Source: JACVRW01 sp963808775 (GTDB lineage Bacteria > Actinomycetota > Thermoleophilia > Solirubrobacterales > Thermoleophilaceae). From it: a DNA stretch of 64,000 nt. Positions 52,247 through 61,205 of this stretch are shown here, piece by piece. Under the pieces are notes generated by a model, which saw nothing but the letters and a program-made list of their open reading frames with translations, did no database searches and was not told the origin of the DNA. The translations under genes were made by a program, and so were the position numbers. Each line of letters starts with the position of its first letter. Position 1 is the stretch's first letter. The stretch lies in NCBI GenBank assembly GCA_963808775.1, contig CAWEGR010000007.1, positions 62,001 to 126,000 on the forward strand. The letters are read 5' to 3'.

Positions 52247-54612
52247 TGCCGCGCCATCGCCACCGCGAGTCGCTCCTCCGGCGTGATCAGGTGGTCGACG
52301 TCCTCTGCCGCGCTGTCGATGTCGATCTGCACCCAGTTGACGGCGCCGGAGAAGCCGCTGGTCTCACGCGTGTAGTCGTCGCTGACAGGTGACGCCGTAT
52401 CGGAGCCGATGTCGCAGGTCTCGTCCGCGGAGAACACCATCGGGATGGTGGCCTCGACCCTGCCCTCGCCGACCTGGGAGCCGTCGATGTACAGCGCGAC
52501 GGTCCCGCCCTTGGCCAGCCCGCCGCCGTCATAGGCGAACTCCATTCGCACCTGGTGCGTTCCGGCGGGGATTGCCGCGTTCGCCTCTACCTTGAAGCGC
52601 TGCAGACCGAGAACGTTGTAGCAGTAGACGGGCTTCCCGGCCTTGGCGTAGAGGCTCCACCCGGCAAACGCTCCCCCCTGGGCGATCATCACCCCTTCCG
52701 CGCCGCGATCGGGCACCTCGACCTCAGCCGTGACGGCGTGGGACCTGTTCTTGAGATTGATCACCGAGTTCTCGGACAGCCGGCCCATGCCGCCGAACAA
52801 CAGTTGCGAGTTGCCCTTCACGAGTTGCGGCCGGCCAGCGAGATCCGGGTTGAATCGCTCGATCCGCCGGTCGTCCAGCGGCAGCACGTTGTACTTGGCC
52901 GCTTCCCGCAGGAAGAGCTCCTGCATCTCGGCGAGCTTGTCCGGCATCTCGGCGGCGAGGTCGTGGACCTGGCTCCAGTCGGTGTTCGTGTCGTAGAGCT
53001 CCCAGACGTCGTCCGCGATCGCGGGAAGCTCCGCCATCACCCAGGGGGTCGAGTGGCGGGTGATCGCCGTCCAACCGTGGTGGTAGATGCCGCGGTTGCA
53101 GAACATCTCGAAGTACTGCGTGTGGCGACGCTCGTCGGCATCCGGGTCGTCGAACGCGTAGGCCATGCTCACGCCTTCCATGGGCTTCTGCTCGACTCCA
53201 TGGACGGCTGCCGGTTCGGGCACCCGGGCCGCCTCCAGAACGGTCGGGGCGACGTCGATCACGTGGTGGAACTGATTGCGCACGTCGCCCCGGGCGGCGA
53301 AACCGCGCGGCCAATGCACGATCGTGCCGTTGCGCGTGCCGCCCCAGTGTGAGGCGACCTGCTTCGTCCATTGATAGGGCGTGTCCATCGCGTGCGCCCA
53401 GCCGACGGCGTAGTGGTTGTAAGCGTCCGGGCCGCCGAACTTGTCGATCTGCGAGGCCATGAACTCGGGGGTCTCGAGGTCCGCGGCACCGTTGAAGATG
53501 AATGTCTCGTTGAAGGTTCCGTTGACGGTCCCCTCGGCGCTCGCGCCGTTGTCGCCGAGGATGTAGTAGACGAGCGTGTCCTCGAGGACGCCGAGGTCCT
53601 CGAGTGAGTCGACGAGCCGCCCCACGTGATGGTCGGTGTGCTCCAGGAATGCGGCGTAGATCTCCATCTGGCGCGCGAGCACCGGCTTCAGCTCGTCGGG
53701 CATGTCGTCCCAGGCGGGGATCTCCTCGTGTCGGCGCGTGAGCTCCGCCTCAGGCGGCACGACGCCGAGCTCCTTCTGGCGCTCGAGGATCTCCTCGCGC
53801 AGGACGTCCCAGCCGTCGTCGAACCGGCCCCTGTAGCGATCGATCCAGTCCTTCGGTACGTGGTGGGGCGCGTGCGTCGCCCCCGGCGCGAAGTAGCAGA
53901 AGAACGGCTTGTCCGGCATCAGCGCCCTCTGCCGGCGGACCCAGCCAATCGCCCGGTCCGTCATGTCGTCGGTGAAGTGATAGCCCTCCTCGGGCGTCGT
54001 CTCCGGCTCGACCGGAGTCGTTCCCTCGTACAGCGACGGGTAGTACTGATTCGTCTCCCCGCCGATGAATCCGTAGAAGTACTCAAAGCCCCCGCCGCCG
54101 GTGGGCCAGGCATCGAAGGGGCCCATCGGGCTCGTCTGCCAGACCGGCACCTCGTGGCACTTGCCGAACTGCGCCGTCGAGTAACCGTTCAGCTTGAGGA
54201 TCTCGGCCAGCGGCGCGCAGGTGTTTGGGCGCAACGAGTTGTAGCCCGGCGCTGACGTGGCCAGCTCGGTGATAACTCCCATGCCGACCGTGTGATGGTT
54301 TCGCCCCGACAGCAGCGCCGCGCGCGTCGGCGCGCACAACGCAGTCGTGTGGAACCGGCCGAACTTGAGCCCGTTCGCGGCCAGGCGCTCCGCCGTCGGC
54401 GTCGCACACGGTCCGCCGAATGCACTCGACGCTGCGAAACCGACATCGTCGAGCAGGATGATCAGCACGTTCGGCGCCTCGGCCGGCGGCCGCAGCGGCT
54501 CGATCGGCGGAAACTTCACCGCCGGATCGTTCGCGTCCTCCCAGATCGGTCCGTCGTACGGGCGATCGGGGATCGGCAGCACCTCACGCTCGACGTTCGC
54601 CGGCTCGGCCAT
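52243..54612 (-). CDS. arylsulfatase (type I, formylglycine dependent)
   Basis: A 789-residue sulfatase without a signal peptide. The N-terminal metal site is VLIILLDDVGFAASSAFGG; the modified Cys lies in ALCAPTRAALLSGRNHH (about residue 92), giving the strict CxPxR motif. Then come FGKCHEVP, FAPGATHAPHH, a central helical insert (about 260-330), ILGDNGASAEG and HWGGTRNG. The C-terminal beta-sandwich domain (about 610-780) resembles the extra domain of large actinobacterial arylsulfatases. It probably acts in the cytoplasm or is exported by an unidentified route. First gene of a two-gene operon with FGE. Confidence 0.93.
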   Translation of the reverse strand: MAEPANVEREVLPIPDRPYDGPIWEDANDPAVKFPPIEPLRPPAEAPNVLIILLDDVGFAASSAFGGPCATPTAERLAANGLKFGRFHTTALCAPTRAALLSGRNHHTVGMGVITELATSAPGYNSLRPNTCAPLAEILKLNGYSTAQFGKCHEVPVWQTSPMGPFDAWPTGGGGFEYFYGFIGGETNQYYPSLYEGTTPVEPETTPEEGYHFTDDMTDRAIGWVRRQRALMPDKPFFCYFAPGATHAPHHVPKDWIDRYRGRFDDGWDVLREEILERQKELGVVPPEAELTRRHEEIPAWDDMPDELKPVLARQMEIYAAFLEHTDHHVGRLVDSLEDLGVLEDTLVYYILGDNGASAEGTVNGTFNETFIFNGAADLETPEFMASQIDKFGGPDAYNHYAVGWAHAMDTPYQWTKQVASHWGGTRNGTIVHWPRGFAARGDVRNQFHHVIDVAPTVLEAARVPEPAAVHGVEQKPMEGVSMAYAFDDPDADERRHTQYFEMFCNRGIYHHGWTAITRHSTPWVMAELPAIADDVWELYDTNTDWSQVHDLAAEMPDKLAEMQELFLREAAKYNVLPLDDRRIERFNPDLAGRPQLVKGNSQLLFGGMGRLSENSVINLKNRSHAVTAEVEVPDRGAEGVMIAQGGAFAGWSLYAKAGKPVYCYNVLGLQRFKVEANAAIPAGTHQVRMEFAYDGGGLAKGGTVALYIDGSQVGEGRVEATIPMVFSADETCDIGSDTASPVSDDYTRETSGFSGAVNWVQIDIDSAAEDVDHLITPEERLAVAMARQ

Positions 54613-54715
54613 GCAACGTTCCTCTCGACGGGGAATCTCATCCTAAGTGCCGCAGCGAGCAGGTGGACGCGACGGCCTGTAGACGATCGCGGCGGGGACG
54701 GGTAAGGCATCCATC

Positions 54716-55612
54716 GTGAGCAAGCAGACCGCATCGTTCGAGATCGAGCGCTTCGGGTGGACCCCGGGCGGCGACCGGCTCGAGCTCGTCGGCCGCTGGT
54801 TCGGCGTCCGTGGCCGGCGCTTTCTCCGGCCGGTGCTCGACGTGGAGGTCGACGGCGGCCGGCGTCGCCTGCTCGCCCTGCTCGAGCACAAGCCGTGGCC
54901 GGCGAAGGAGGGCCACGAGTGGACCGCCGCGTTCCCGTGGGAGGGCGAGCCGGCCGGGTTCACCACGGCGGAGCTCAGCGTCGGGCCGGACGTCGCGGTC
55001 GAGCTGCCGGCAGCGGCTCCGCCAGCGCGCGGATCCGGCGCGGCCAGGCGGCGCGCCGAGGGACGGGGTCCGAACGCAGGCCGGCGTGAGCGCGAGGTGC
55101 TGGAGGCGGAGCTGGCCACCGCCCGTGCCGAGATCGAGCGACTGCGCCACGAGCTCGACCGCGTTCGCGCAACGCATCGGGACGAGATCGGGGAGCTGTC
55201 GGCCACGCTCGACGCCGAGCGCGGACGGATCCGCGAGCTCGGCGCCTCGCTGCGCTCTGAGCGGGCGCAGGCCGCGAGAAGCGAGGCCGCCTCCACGCGC
55301 GAGCTCGACGAGCTGCGTCAGGAGCGCGAGGCAGCGGTCGCCGAGCGTGACCGGGCCGTCGCCGAGCGGGACTCCGCGCTGTCGGAGCGCGCCGAGGCGG
55401 CGCAGGCGCGGGACCAGGGCGAGCGGGCGCTCACGGCGCTCGAGCGTGAGCGGGCTGCCGCGCACGGCGCGCGCGAGCGAGCGCAACGGGAACGCAACTC
55501 CTGGATGTCGCGCGCGGAGGCCGCCATGGTCGAGCGCGACGCGGCGCTGCAGCGCGCGCTCCGCGCCGAGCGGGAGGCCAGGGCAGCACGCAAGCCGTCG
55601 GTCCGCGCGTGA
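54716..55612 (+). CDS. protein with small beta domain and long coiled coil
   Basis: A 298-residue protein from GTG 54716. Residues 1-98 form a compact beta-rich domain (ASFEIERFGWTPGGDRLELVGRWFGVRGRRF). Residues 120-298 are a continuous heptad pattern rich in Glu, Arg, Ala and Leu (for example AERDRAVAERDSAL, RERAQRERNSWMSRAEAAM). No membrane segment. It overlaps the next gene by 4 bases (GTGA). A scaffold or cytoskeletal-like role can be imagined, but no family was recognised. Confidence 0.75.
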   Translation: MSKQTASFEIERFGWTPGGDRLELVGRWFGVRGRRFLRPVLDVEVDGGRRRLLALLEHKPWPAKEGHEWTAAFPWEGEPAGFTTAELSVGPDVAVELPAAAPPARGSGAARRRAEGRGPNAGRREREVLEAELATARAEIERLRHELDRVRATHRDEIGELSATLDAERGRIRELGASLRSERAQAARSEAASTRELDELRQEREAAVAERDRAVAERDSALSERAEAAQARDQGERALTALERERAAAHGARERAQRERNSWMSRAEAAMVERDAALQRALRAEREARAARKPSVRA

Positions 55613-57077
55613 GCGCAGAGCACGCAGTGGTGATCGCCGGGGGCGGTCCGACGGGGATGATGCTCGCGGCCGAGCTCGCCCTCGCGAAGGTCGACGTCGT
55701 GGTCGTCGAGCGCCGCCCGGACCACACCCTCGCCGGGTCACGCGCCGGTGGATTCCACTCGCGCACGATCGAGGTGCTCGATCAACGCGGGGTCGCCGAC
55801 CGTTTCCTCGCGGAGGGGAAGGTGGCCCAGGTGGCGACGTTCGGCACAGCCGTGCTCGACATGAGCGACTTCCCGACGCGCCATCCGTACTCGCTCGGAA
55901 TCTTCCAGAACCAGATCGAGCGGATCATGGCCGCCTGGATCGCCGAGCTGCCGGTGCGGATCCTCCACGGGCGTGAGGTGACGGCCTTCGAGCAGGACGA
56001 CGAAGGGGTCGACATCCGCCTGTCGGACGGGGAGTCCCTGCGGGCGCGCTATCTCGTCGGTTGCGATGGAGGACGCAGCCTCATCCGCCGGGCGGCCGGC
56101 ATCGAGTTCCCGGGGTGGGATCCCACCCGGAGCAGCCTGATCGCCGAGGTCGAGGTCACCGAGGAGCCGCCGCCGGGCATTCGTCACGACGCTGCGGGCG
56201 CCCACGGCCTCGGCCGGATGGAGGACGGGAAGACGTTCCGGGTCGTCTCGAGCGAGCGGGAGCTCGGGCGGGACGGCGAGCCGTCGCTGCGCGACCTCAG
56301 CGAGGCGCTCGTGAGCGTGTACGGCACCGACTTCGGCATCCACAACCCCACCTGGATCTCCCGCTTCACCGACATGACTCGGCAGGCGGCGGAGTACCGC
56401 GCCGGACGGGTGCTGCTCGCAGGCGACGCGGCACACGTGCACTACCCGGTCGGTGGACAGGGCCTCAGCCTCGGCGTGCAGGACGCGGTCAATCTCGGAT
56501 GGAAGCTCGCCCAGGTGGTCGGCGGGACCTCGCCGGAGGGCCTCCTCGACACATACGGGGGCGAGCGCCATCCGGTCACGGCCCGCGCCCTGAGGTACAC
56601 GATCGCCCTGGCCGTGCTCCAACGCCGCGACGAGCGCATGGAGGCCCTGGTCGAGGTCGTCTCGGAGCTTGCGGCCATGGACGAGCCTCGCCGGCGGCTC
56701 GCCGGGATCGCCTCCGGGCTCGACATCCACCTCGACCTCGGCGAGGGGCATCCGCTGCTTGGACGCCGCATGCCCGACCTCGACCTCGTGACCGCCGACG
56801 GCCCGGTCCGGTTCTTCGAGCTGCTGCACGCCGCCAGGCCGGTGTTGCTCAACCTCGGCGCGCCCGGCGCATTCGACATCACCCCGTGGGCCGACCGGGT
56901 CGGGCTGGTCGACGCGAGCTACGGAGGCGAGTGGGAGCTTCCGGTTCTCGGCGCGGTGAGCGCTCCGAGCGCCGTGCTCGTCCGCCCGGATGGCCACACG
57001 GCCTGGGTGGGGGACGGAACGGATGAAGGCCTCACGGACGCGCTGACCTCTGGTTCGGGCCGCCGGACTCGGCGTAA
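55609..57077 (+). CDS. FAD-dependent aromatic monooxygenase, frameshifted at the 3' end
   Basis: Class A flavin monooxygenase of the phenol/polyketide hydroxylase type. Features: FAD motif GGGPTGMMLAAELA (about 10-23), VVVERR, VGCDGGRSLIRRAAG (DG motif) and the second FAD site LAGDAAHVHYPVGGQGLSLGVQDAVNLGWKLA. The C-terminal thioredoxin-like domain runs from about 375. At about 57047 the frame shifts. The expected end LWFGPPDSA with TAA 57075-57077 is one frame away, giving about 489 residues, the family norm. The 140 extra residues of the unshifted frame are antisense to the next gene and are rejected. The substrate is unknown. Confidence 0.85.
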
Positions 57078-57111
57078 GGCTCCTCAAGCTGCGGCGACGA
57101 CGCCGAGGCGG

Positions 57112-57474
57112 TCAGCGCGTCCTCGAGCCCGCAGGCGCCTGACGAGCTTCAGGAGCCCCACCGGGATCCCGACGACGACGCCTAGCGACCAGCCCGAGCG
57201 CCAGAACGGGAACGAGCAGCGGGAGCGCCAGCGCGACGGCGATCAGCAGGCACACCAGCAGGCCGGGGACCAGCGCGCAGAGCTGGACCAGCAGGATCCC
57301 CGCTCCGCCGGCGAGGGAGGCCACCTCGATGAAGGCGCCGTTGCCGGCCGCGGACTCCGCCCGTGTGGGGCGCCTGGTCGCGGACTCGGATCGCGCCGGC
57401 GTCGTTGCGCTGCGCCGGGCCGGGAGCTCGAGCAGCCGCTGCGGTTCGAATTGGGTTGCGGTGTTGGGAGCCAT
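57112..57474 (-). CDS. small membrane protein
   Basis: 120 residues from ATG 57474. The polar N-terminus (QFEPQRLLELPARRS) is followed by two adjoining hydrophobic segments (SLAGGAGILLVQLCALVPGL and LLVCLLIAVALALPLLVPVLAL) and an Arg-rich end. Convergent to the monooxygenase and 45 bases downstream of the sigma factor stop on the same strand. No family recognised. Confidence 0.55.
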   Translation of the reverse strand: MAPNTATQFEPQRLLELPARRSATTPARSESATRRPTRAESAAGNGAFIEVASLAGGAGILLVQLCALVPGLLVCLLIAVALALPLLVPVLALGLVARRRRRDPGGAPEARQAPAGSRTR

Positions 57475-57519
57475 GTCTCTATGACCCCCGCGGCGGCCGG
57501 AATGTGACCGCGCCGGCCC

Positions 57520-58395
57520 TCAGCGGTCGATGACGCCCAGGTCGAGGCGGGCGAGCCGCTCGGCGTCCGCCAGGAAGTCCATCTCGACGATCCTCCCGTC
57601 CCGCACGATGACCGAGGCGACCGAGAAGGGGCGGCCGTCGCGTGTCGTGACCATTCCGACGGCGCCGTTGACGAGCGCCGGATAGGTCACGAGCCCGAGC
57701 CCCGCGAAGGTCCGAGCCCGGCTCGCCACCGCCTCCGCGCCGCGCACCTCGCGCTTCACGCCGCCGCCGAAGTCGGCGCGCAGCACCACGTCCGGATCGA
57801 GCACCGACAGGAGCGTCTCGAAGTCGCCCTCGCGCGCGGCGCCCAGAAACGCGTCGACGACCTCGCGCTGACGGTCGATGTCGGGATCCGGCACCGTCCG
57901 CTCGCCCTGCACCCGCCGCCGGGCGCGGCTCGCGAGCTGGCGCGCGGCGTCCGGTGAGCGGTCGACGATCGGCGCGATCTCGTCGAAGGGCACGGCGAAC
58001 ATGTCGTGCAGCACGAACGCGAGCCGCTCGGCGGGCGAGAGCGTCTCGAGCACGACGAGCAGCGCGAGCCCGACCGAATCGGCCAGGAGCGCCTCGTGCT
58101 CGGGATCCGTGCCGTCCGCGGGATCGACGATCGGATCCGGGACGCGGATGTGCATCGGCTCCTCCTGCCGGCGCCCGCGCGAGCGCAGCATGTTCAGCGA
58201 CACCCGCCCCACGACGGTGGTCAGCCAGGCGCGGAGGTTCTCGATCTCGCTCGCGTCCGAGCGGCTGAGCCGCAGCCACGCCTCCTGCACGGCGTCATCG
58301 GCCTCGCTCAGCGATCCGAGCATGCGGTAGGCGACCGCGCGGAGCTGCGCGCGGTGATCCTCGAAGCGCTCGGCAAGCCAGTCCTGCTCGTCCAT
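57520..58395 (-). CDS. ECF sigma factor with SnoaL-like C-terminal domain (SigJ/ECF41 type)
   Basis: A 291-residue regulator. Sigma region 2 is FEDHRAQLRAVAYRMLGSLSEADDAVQEAWLR; region 4 is LSPAERLAFVLHDMFAVPFDEIAPIVDRSPDAARQLASRARRR. A NTF2/SnoaL-like domain follows (about 180-285, VDAFLGAAREGDFETLLSVLDPDV), which in this group modulates activity in place of an anti-sigma factor. ATG 58395 is preferred over 58404, because GAAGGG lies nine bases before it. No anti-sigma gene is adjacent. Targets are unknown; the neighbouring monooxygenase is a possible one. Confidence 0.9.
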   Translation of the reverse strand: MDEQDWLAERFEDHRAQLRAVAYRMLGSLSEADDAVQEAWLRLSRSDASEIENLRAWLTTVVGRVSLNMLRSRGRRQEEPMHIRVPDPIVDPADGTDPEHEALLADSVGLALLVVLETLSPAERLAFVLHDMFAVPFDEIAPIVDRSPDAARQLASRARRRVQGERTVPDPDIDRQREVVDAFLGAAREGDFETLLSVLDPDVVLRADFGGGVKREVRGAEAVASRARTFAGLGLVTYPALVNGAVGMVTTRDGRPFSVASVIVRDGRIVEMDFLADAERLARLDLGVIDR

Positions 58396-58464
58396 GGGTC
58401 GCATCCCTTCGTCACGTGGGGTGTACCCGGTTGACCCCCGCGATCGACGAGATGTGACCCGCGC

Positions 58465-59143
58465 CTACGCGGTCAGACCCGAGATCCCGTCGCCGATCAG
58501 CTTCGCGGCGATCAGGAGGCAGATCACCGCGATGATCGCGGCGCTGTTGTGCGCCATCCAGTCCTCGAGTGCGCCGAGGATCCGCTCAGAGCGGTCGCGC
58601 ATGAGGAAGTAGATCGCCACGGGGATGCCCGGGCCGAGCGTCGCGACCAGGATGAAGATGGCCATCGCGATCGCCTGGTCGGCTCCGTCGATCCCGGTTT
58701 GGCCGATCGCCGCGCCGGCGGCCACCACCAGCACGAGGTTCTTCGGGTTCAGCGCGGACAGGCCGATCCCCATCGCGACCGAGCGGCCCGGGGTGAAATG
58801 GTCGACCGCCTGCATCCACTTCGGGAGGTCGGCATGCTCGTCTCCACGCGGCCGGCCGCGCCACTGGCGGAAGGCGAAGTGGATCAGCAGCGCGCCGAGG
58901 AGCGATCTTGAGCCAGCTCACCCAATCGGCGGGGCCAGAGTCATCGTTCGCGTTCGCTCCACCCGAGATCAGCAGCACGACGGTGCCGACGATCGCCAGC
59001 CCGATGATCCAGCCGAGCAGGAACGCGGGCGCGTTGGCCGAGGCGCGCGGCGTCCCCAGCATCACCACGACGCCGATGATGGGCACGGGGCTGAGCGCGA
59101 CGCCCACCGCGAGCGGCAACACATCCCCGATGGCTTCACCCAC
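58465..59143 (-). CDS. GAP (Sap/PF11139) family membrane protein, frameshifted
   Basis: From GTG 59143 the text GEAIGDVLPLAVGVALSPVPIIGVVVMLGT is typical of GAP/Sap proteins, which are related to LysE-type exporters. After SWLKI, near 58905, the frame shifts. The second frame continues with FRQWRGRP, HFTPGRSVAMGIGLSALNPKNLVLVVAAGAAIG and two further TM helices to the stop at 58465. About six TM helices and 226 residues result after a one-base repair. Mycobacterial relatives are linked to glycopeptidolipid or sulfolipid export; the cargo here is unknown. Confidence 0.8.
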
Positions 59144-59227
59144 GCTGCGCAGCCTAAGCCGCGGACCGGCGTCTCCGTCAAGCCTCAGGCGTGATCCTGG
59201 CGCGCGTGAGCTATTCTCACCAGCCAT

Positions 59228-59839
59228 ATGCCTTTGACTGGTGAGACGGATGCAGCGAGGGTCGAGCTGCAGCCGGGCGGGCGAACGCCCGCGCCCGGCG
59301 AGCTCGCGCTCGTGCAGAGCTTCCTCAACTCGCGCTGGGACCTCAGCGGAGACCGAACGGACATCTTCGCCAGCGCCGAGGCGCTGGCGAGCTGGCTCTC
59401 CACCCGCCGGCTGCTCGCCGGCGACCGGCTCCTGACGGACGACGACCTCGCGCGCGCCATCGCCGTGCGCGAGGGCCTGCGCGCCATGGCCTTTCAGAAC
59501 AACGGCCATCCCGTCGACGAGACCGCGATCGATGCGATGCGGCGAGCCTCTGAGAGGGCGAGTCTCCGGATCCGGCTCGAGCCGGGCGGCGCGCGGTTCC
59601 TCGCGGACACCGACGCGGGGCTCGACGGCGCGATCGGCGCCCTCTTCGGGATGGTCTCGCGGGCGATGGCGGACGGCTCGTGGGAGCGCCTCAAGGCGTG
59701 TCCGGGGCGCCATTGCGGGTGGGTCCACTACGACCGGTCCCGCAACGGGAGCGCGCGCTGGTGCTCGCCGCAGGTGTGCGGCGGCCGGGAGAAGGCGCGC
59801 GCGTACTACCGCCGGAGAACCGGCGCCGAGCCGGGCTGA
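59228..59839 (+). CDS. CGNR zinc-finger regulator (ABATE domain)
   Basis: A 203-residue protein. The N-terminal ABATE domain (about 20-150) has ALVQSFLNSRWDL and IAVREGLRAM. The C-terminal zinc finger is CPGRHCGWVHYDRSRNGSARWCSPQVCGGREKA, with four Cys in C-x4-C and C-x4-C spacing, written here in pieces: CPGRHC and CSPQVC followed by GGR, a variant of the family CGNR. It is probably a DNA-binding stress or antibiotic-response regulator. It starts 84 bases from the divergent GAP gene and is 3 bases before a lipoprotein gene. Confidence 0.85.
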   Translation: MPLTGETDAARVELQPGGRTPAPGELALVQSFLNSRWDLSGDRTDIFASAEALASWLSTRRLLAGDRLLTDDDLARAIAVREGLRAMAFQNNGHPVDETAIDAMRRASERASLRIRLEPGGARFLADTDAGLDGAIGALFGMVSRAMADGSWERLKACPGRHCGWVHYDRSRNGSARWCSPQVCGGREKARAYYRRRTGAEPG

Positions 59840-59842
59840 CCC

Positions 59843-60070
59843 ATGGCCCGCGTCGTCCTCCTCGTGATCGCCATCGGCCTGGCAGTCGCCGGGTGCGGCG
59901 GCTCCGGCGGCCCGGAGCCCGCCTGGAACGCCGCTCGTCCGGTGGTCCCGGCACCGCCACCCGATGCCGGGATCCCCGAGGGGCACGCCCTGGCGGACGC
60001 GCGACGGCACCGCTGCCGCTCCGAGCATCCCCCGCGCTTCTGGGGCGAGTGTGCACGGATCGCGCGCTAG
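59843..60070 (+). CDS. small putative lipoprotein
   Basis: 75 residues with a clean lipoprotein leader (VVLLVIAIGLAVAGCGG) followed by a Pro/Ala-rich spacer and a short region with two Cys (HRCRSEHPPRFWGECAR). ATG 59843 is 3 bases after the CGNR stop, and the end overlaps the LivM start by 20 bases. Function unknown. Confidence 0.6.
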   Translation: MARVVLLVIAIGLAVAGCGGSGGPEPAWNAARPVVPAPPPDAGIPEGHALADARRHRCRSEHPPRFWGECARIAR

Positions 60071-61205
60071 CGCCCTCGCCGCGCTCGGCCTCGCCGCGAT
60101 CGCTCCGCTCTTCCTCGCACCGGGCGGGGACCTCCTGCACAACATGGTCCTCGCCGCCGCGTACGTCGTGATGGCCCTCGGCCTCAACGTGATCGTCGGC
60201 TTCGCCGGCCTGCTCGATCTCGGCTACGTCGCCTTCTTCGCGATCGGGGGCTACACGGCCGCCTACCTCGCGTCGGGCTACTGGGCCGGCGCCGACGTCT
60301 CGATCCTCGCCGGCGACTCGGTGGCGGGAACGCCCGGCATCCACCTGAACTTCCTGCTCGTTCTCGCCCTCGCGGCCGCCGCCACCGCCGCCGCGGGCGC
60401 CCTGATAGGCGTGCCGACGCTGCGCCTCCGCGGCGACTACATCGCGGTCGTGACCCTCGCGTTCGGCGAGATCATCGGGCAGATCGTCGCGAACGGGCGC
60501 AGCATCGAGCTGTTCGGCGGAACGCTGACCTCGGGCCTCAGCGGCATCGGACCGGTCGATCGCGTCGAGCTTCCGCTCTTCGGCCGCTTCGAGACCTTCG
60601 ACCTGCGCGGCTGGTACTGGTTCGCGCTGGCGCTCGTCGCCGTGGCGCTGCTCGCGAACGTCCGCCTGCGCGACTCGCGCATCGGGCGAGCCTGGAAGGC
60701 GATGCGCGACGACGAATCGGCCGCCGCGTGCGCGGGCGTGCCGCTCGCCCGCACGAAGCTGATGGCCTACGCCACGGGCGCCGCGTTCGGCGGCATGTCG
60801 GGCGCGTTCCTGGCCTCCTACCTCGGGGTCGTCAATCCCGGCCAGTTCGAGTTCTCGTTCTCGATCTTCATCATCGCGATGGTCGTGATCGGCGGACTCG
60901 GGTCGATCTGGGGTGTGGTGCTCGGCGCCGTCGCCCTGTCGGCTCTGAACAACTACCTGCTGCCGGAGGTCCTGTTCGACCTGCCGCGAAAGGCCGGCCT
61001 CGACTTCGACCTGTCCGAGATCAGCGCGGGCATCTACGGGGCGCTGCTCGTGGTGACGATGCTCCTGCGGCCGCAGGGGCTCGTGCCATCCACGCCTCGG
61101 GACCTGGGCGTGCACCGGTCCGCACCGTCGGCGACACTCCCCGCGAGCGACAGAGGGAGAAGCGCGTGTGCCGATGGATGGCCTTTTCCGGCCAGCCGGT
61201 TCTGA
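60051..61205 (+). CDS. livM: branched-chain amino acid ABC transporter permease (LivM type)
   Basis: About 384 residues with ten predicted TM helices. Diagnostic texts are YVVMALGLNVIVGFAGLLDLGYVAFFAIGGYTAAYL, LIGVPTLRLRGDYIAVVTLAFGEI, the cytoplasmic coupling loop SRIGRAWKAMRDDESAAACAGV (in two parts SRIGRAWKAMRD and ESAAACAGV) and IAMVVIGGLGSIWGVVLGA. The family normally ends shortly after LRPQGLVP; here 35 more residues overlap the next gene, which may reflect a late indel. GTG 60051 starts inside the lipoprotein gene. No LivH, LivG, LivF or LivK is adjacent. Confidence 0.88.
   Translation: MHGSRASALAALGLAAIAPLFLAPGGDLLHNMVLAAAYVVMALGLNVIVGFAGLLDLGYVAFFAIGGYTAAYLASGYWAGADVSILAGDSVAGTPGIHLNFLLVLALAAAATAAAGALIGVPTLRLRGDYIAVVTLAFGEIIGQIVANGRSIELFGGTLTSGLSGIGPVDRVELPLFGRFETFDLRGWYWFALALVAVALLANVRLRDSRIGRAWKAMRDDESAAACAGVPLARTKLMAYATGAAFGGMSGAFLASYLGVVNPGQFEFSFSIFIIAMVVIGGLGSIWGVVLGAVALSALNNYLLPEVLFDLPRKAGLDFDLSEISAGIYGALLVVTMLLRPQGLVPSTPRDLGVHRSAPSATLPASDRGRSACADGWPFPASRF

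Noticed and set aside
57078..57507. 140-residue extension of the monooxygenase
   Set aside because: It appears only because the normal stop TAA at 57075 is out of frame after an indel; the text is Arg/Gln-rich and antisense to another gene.
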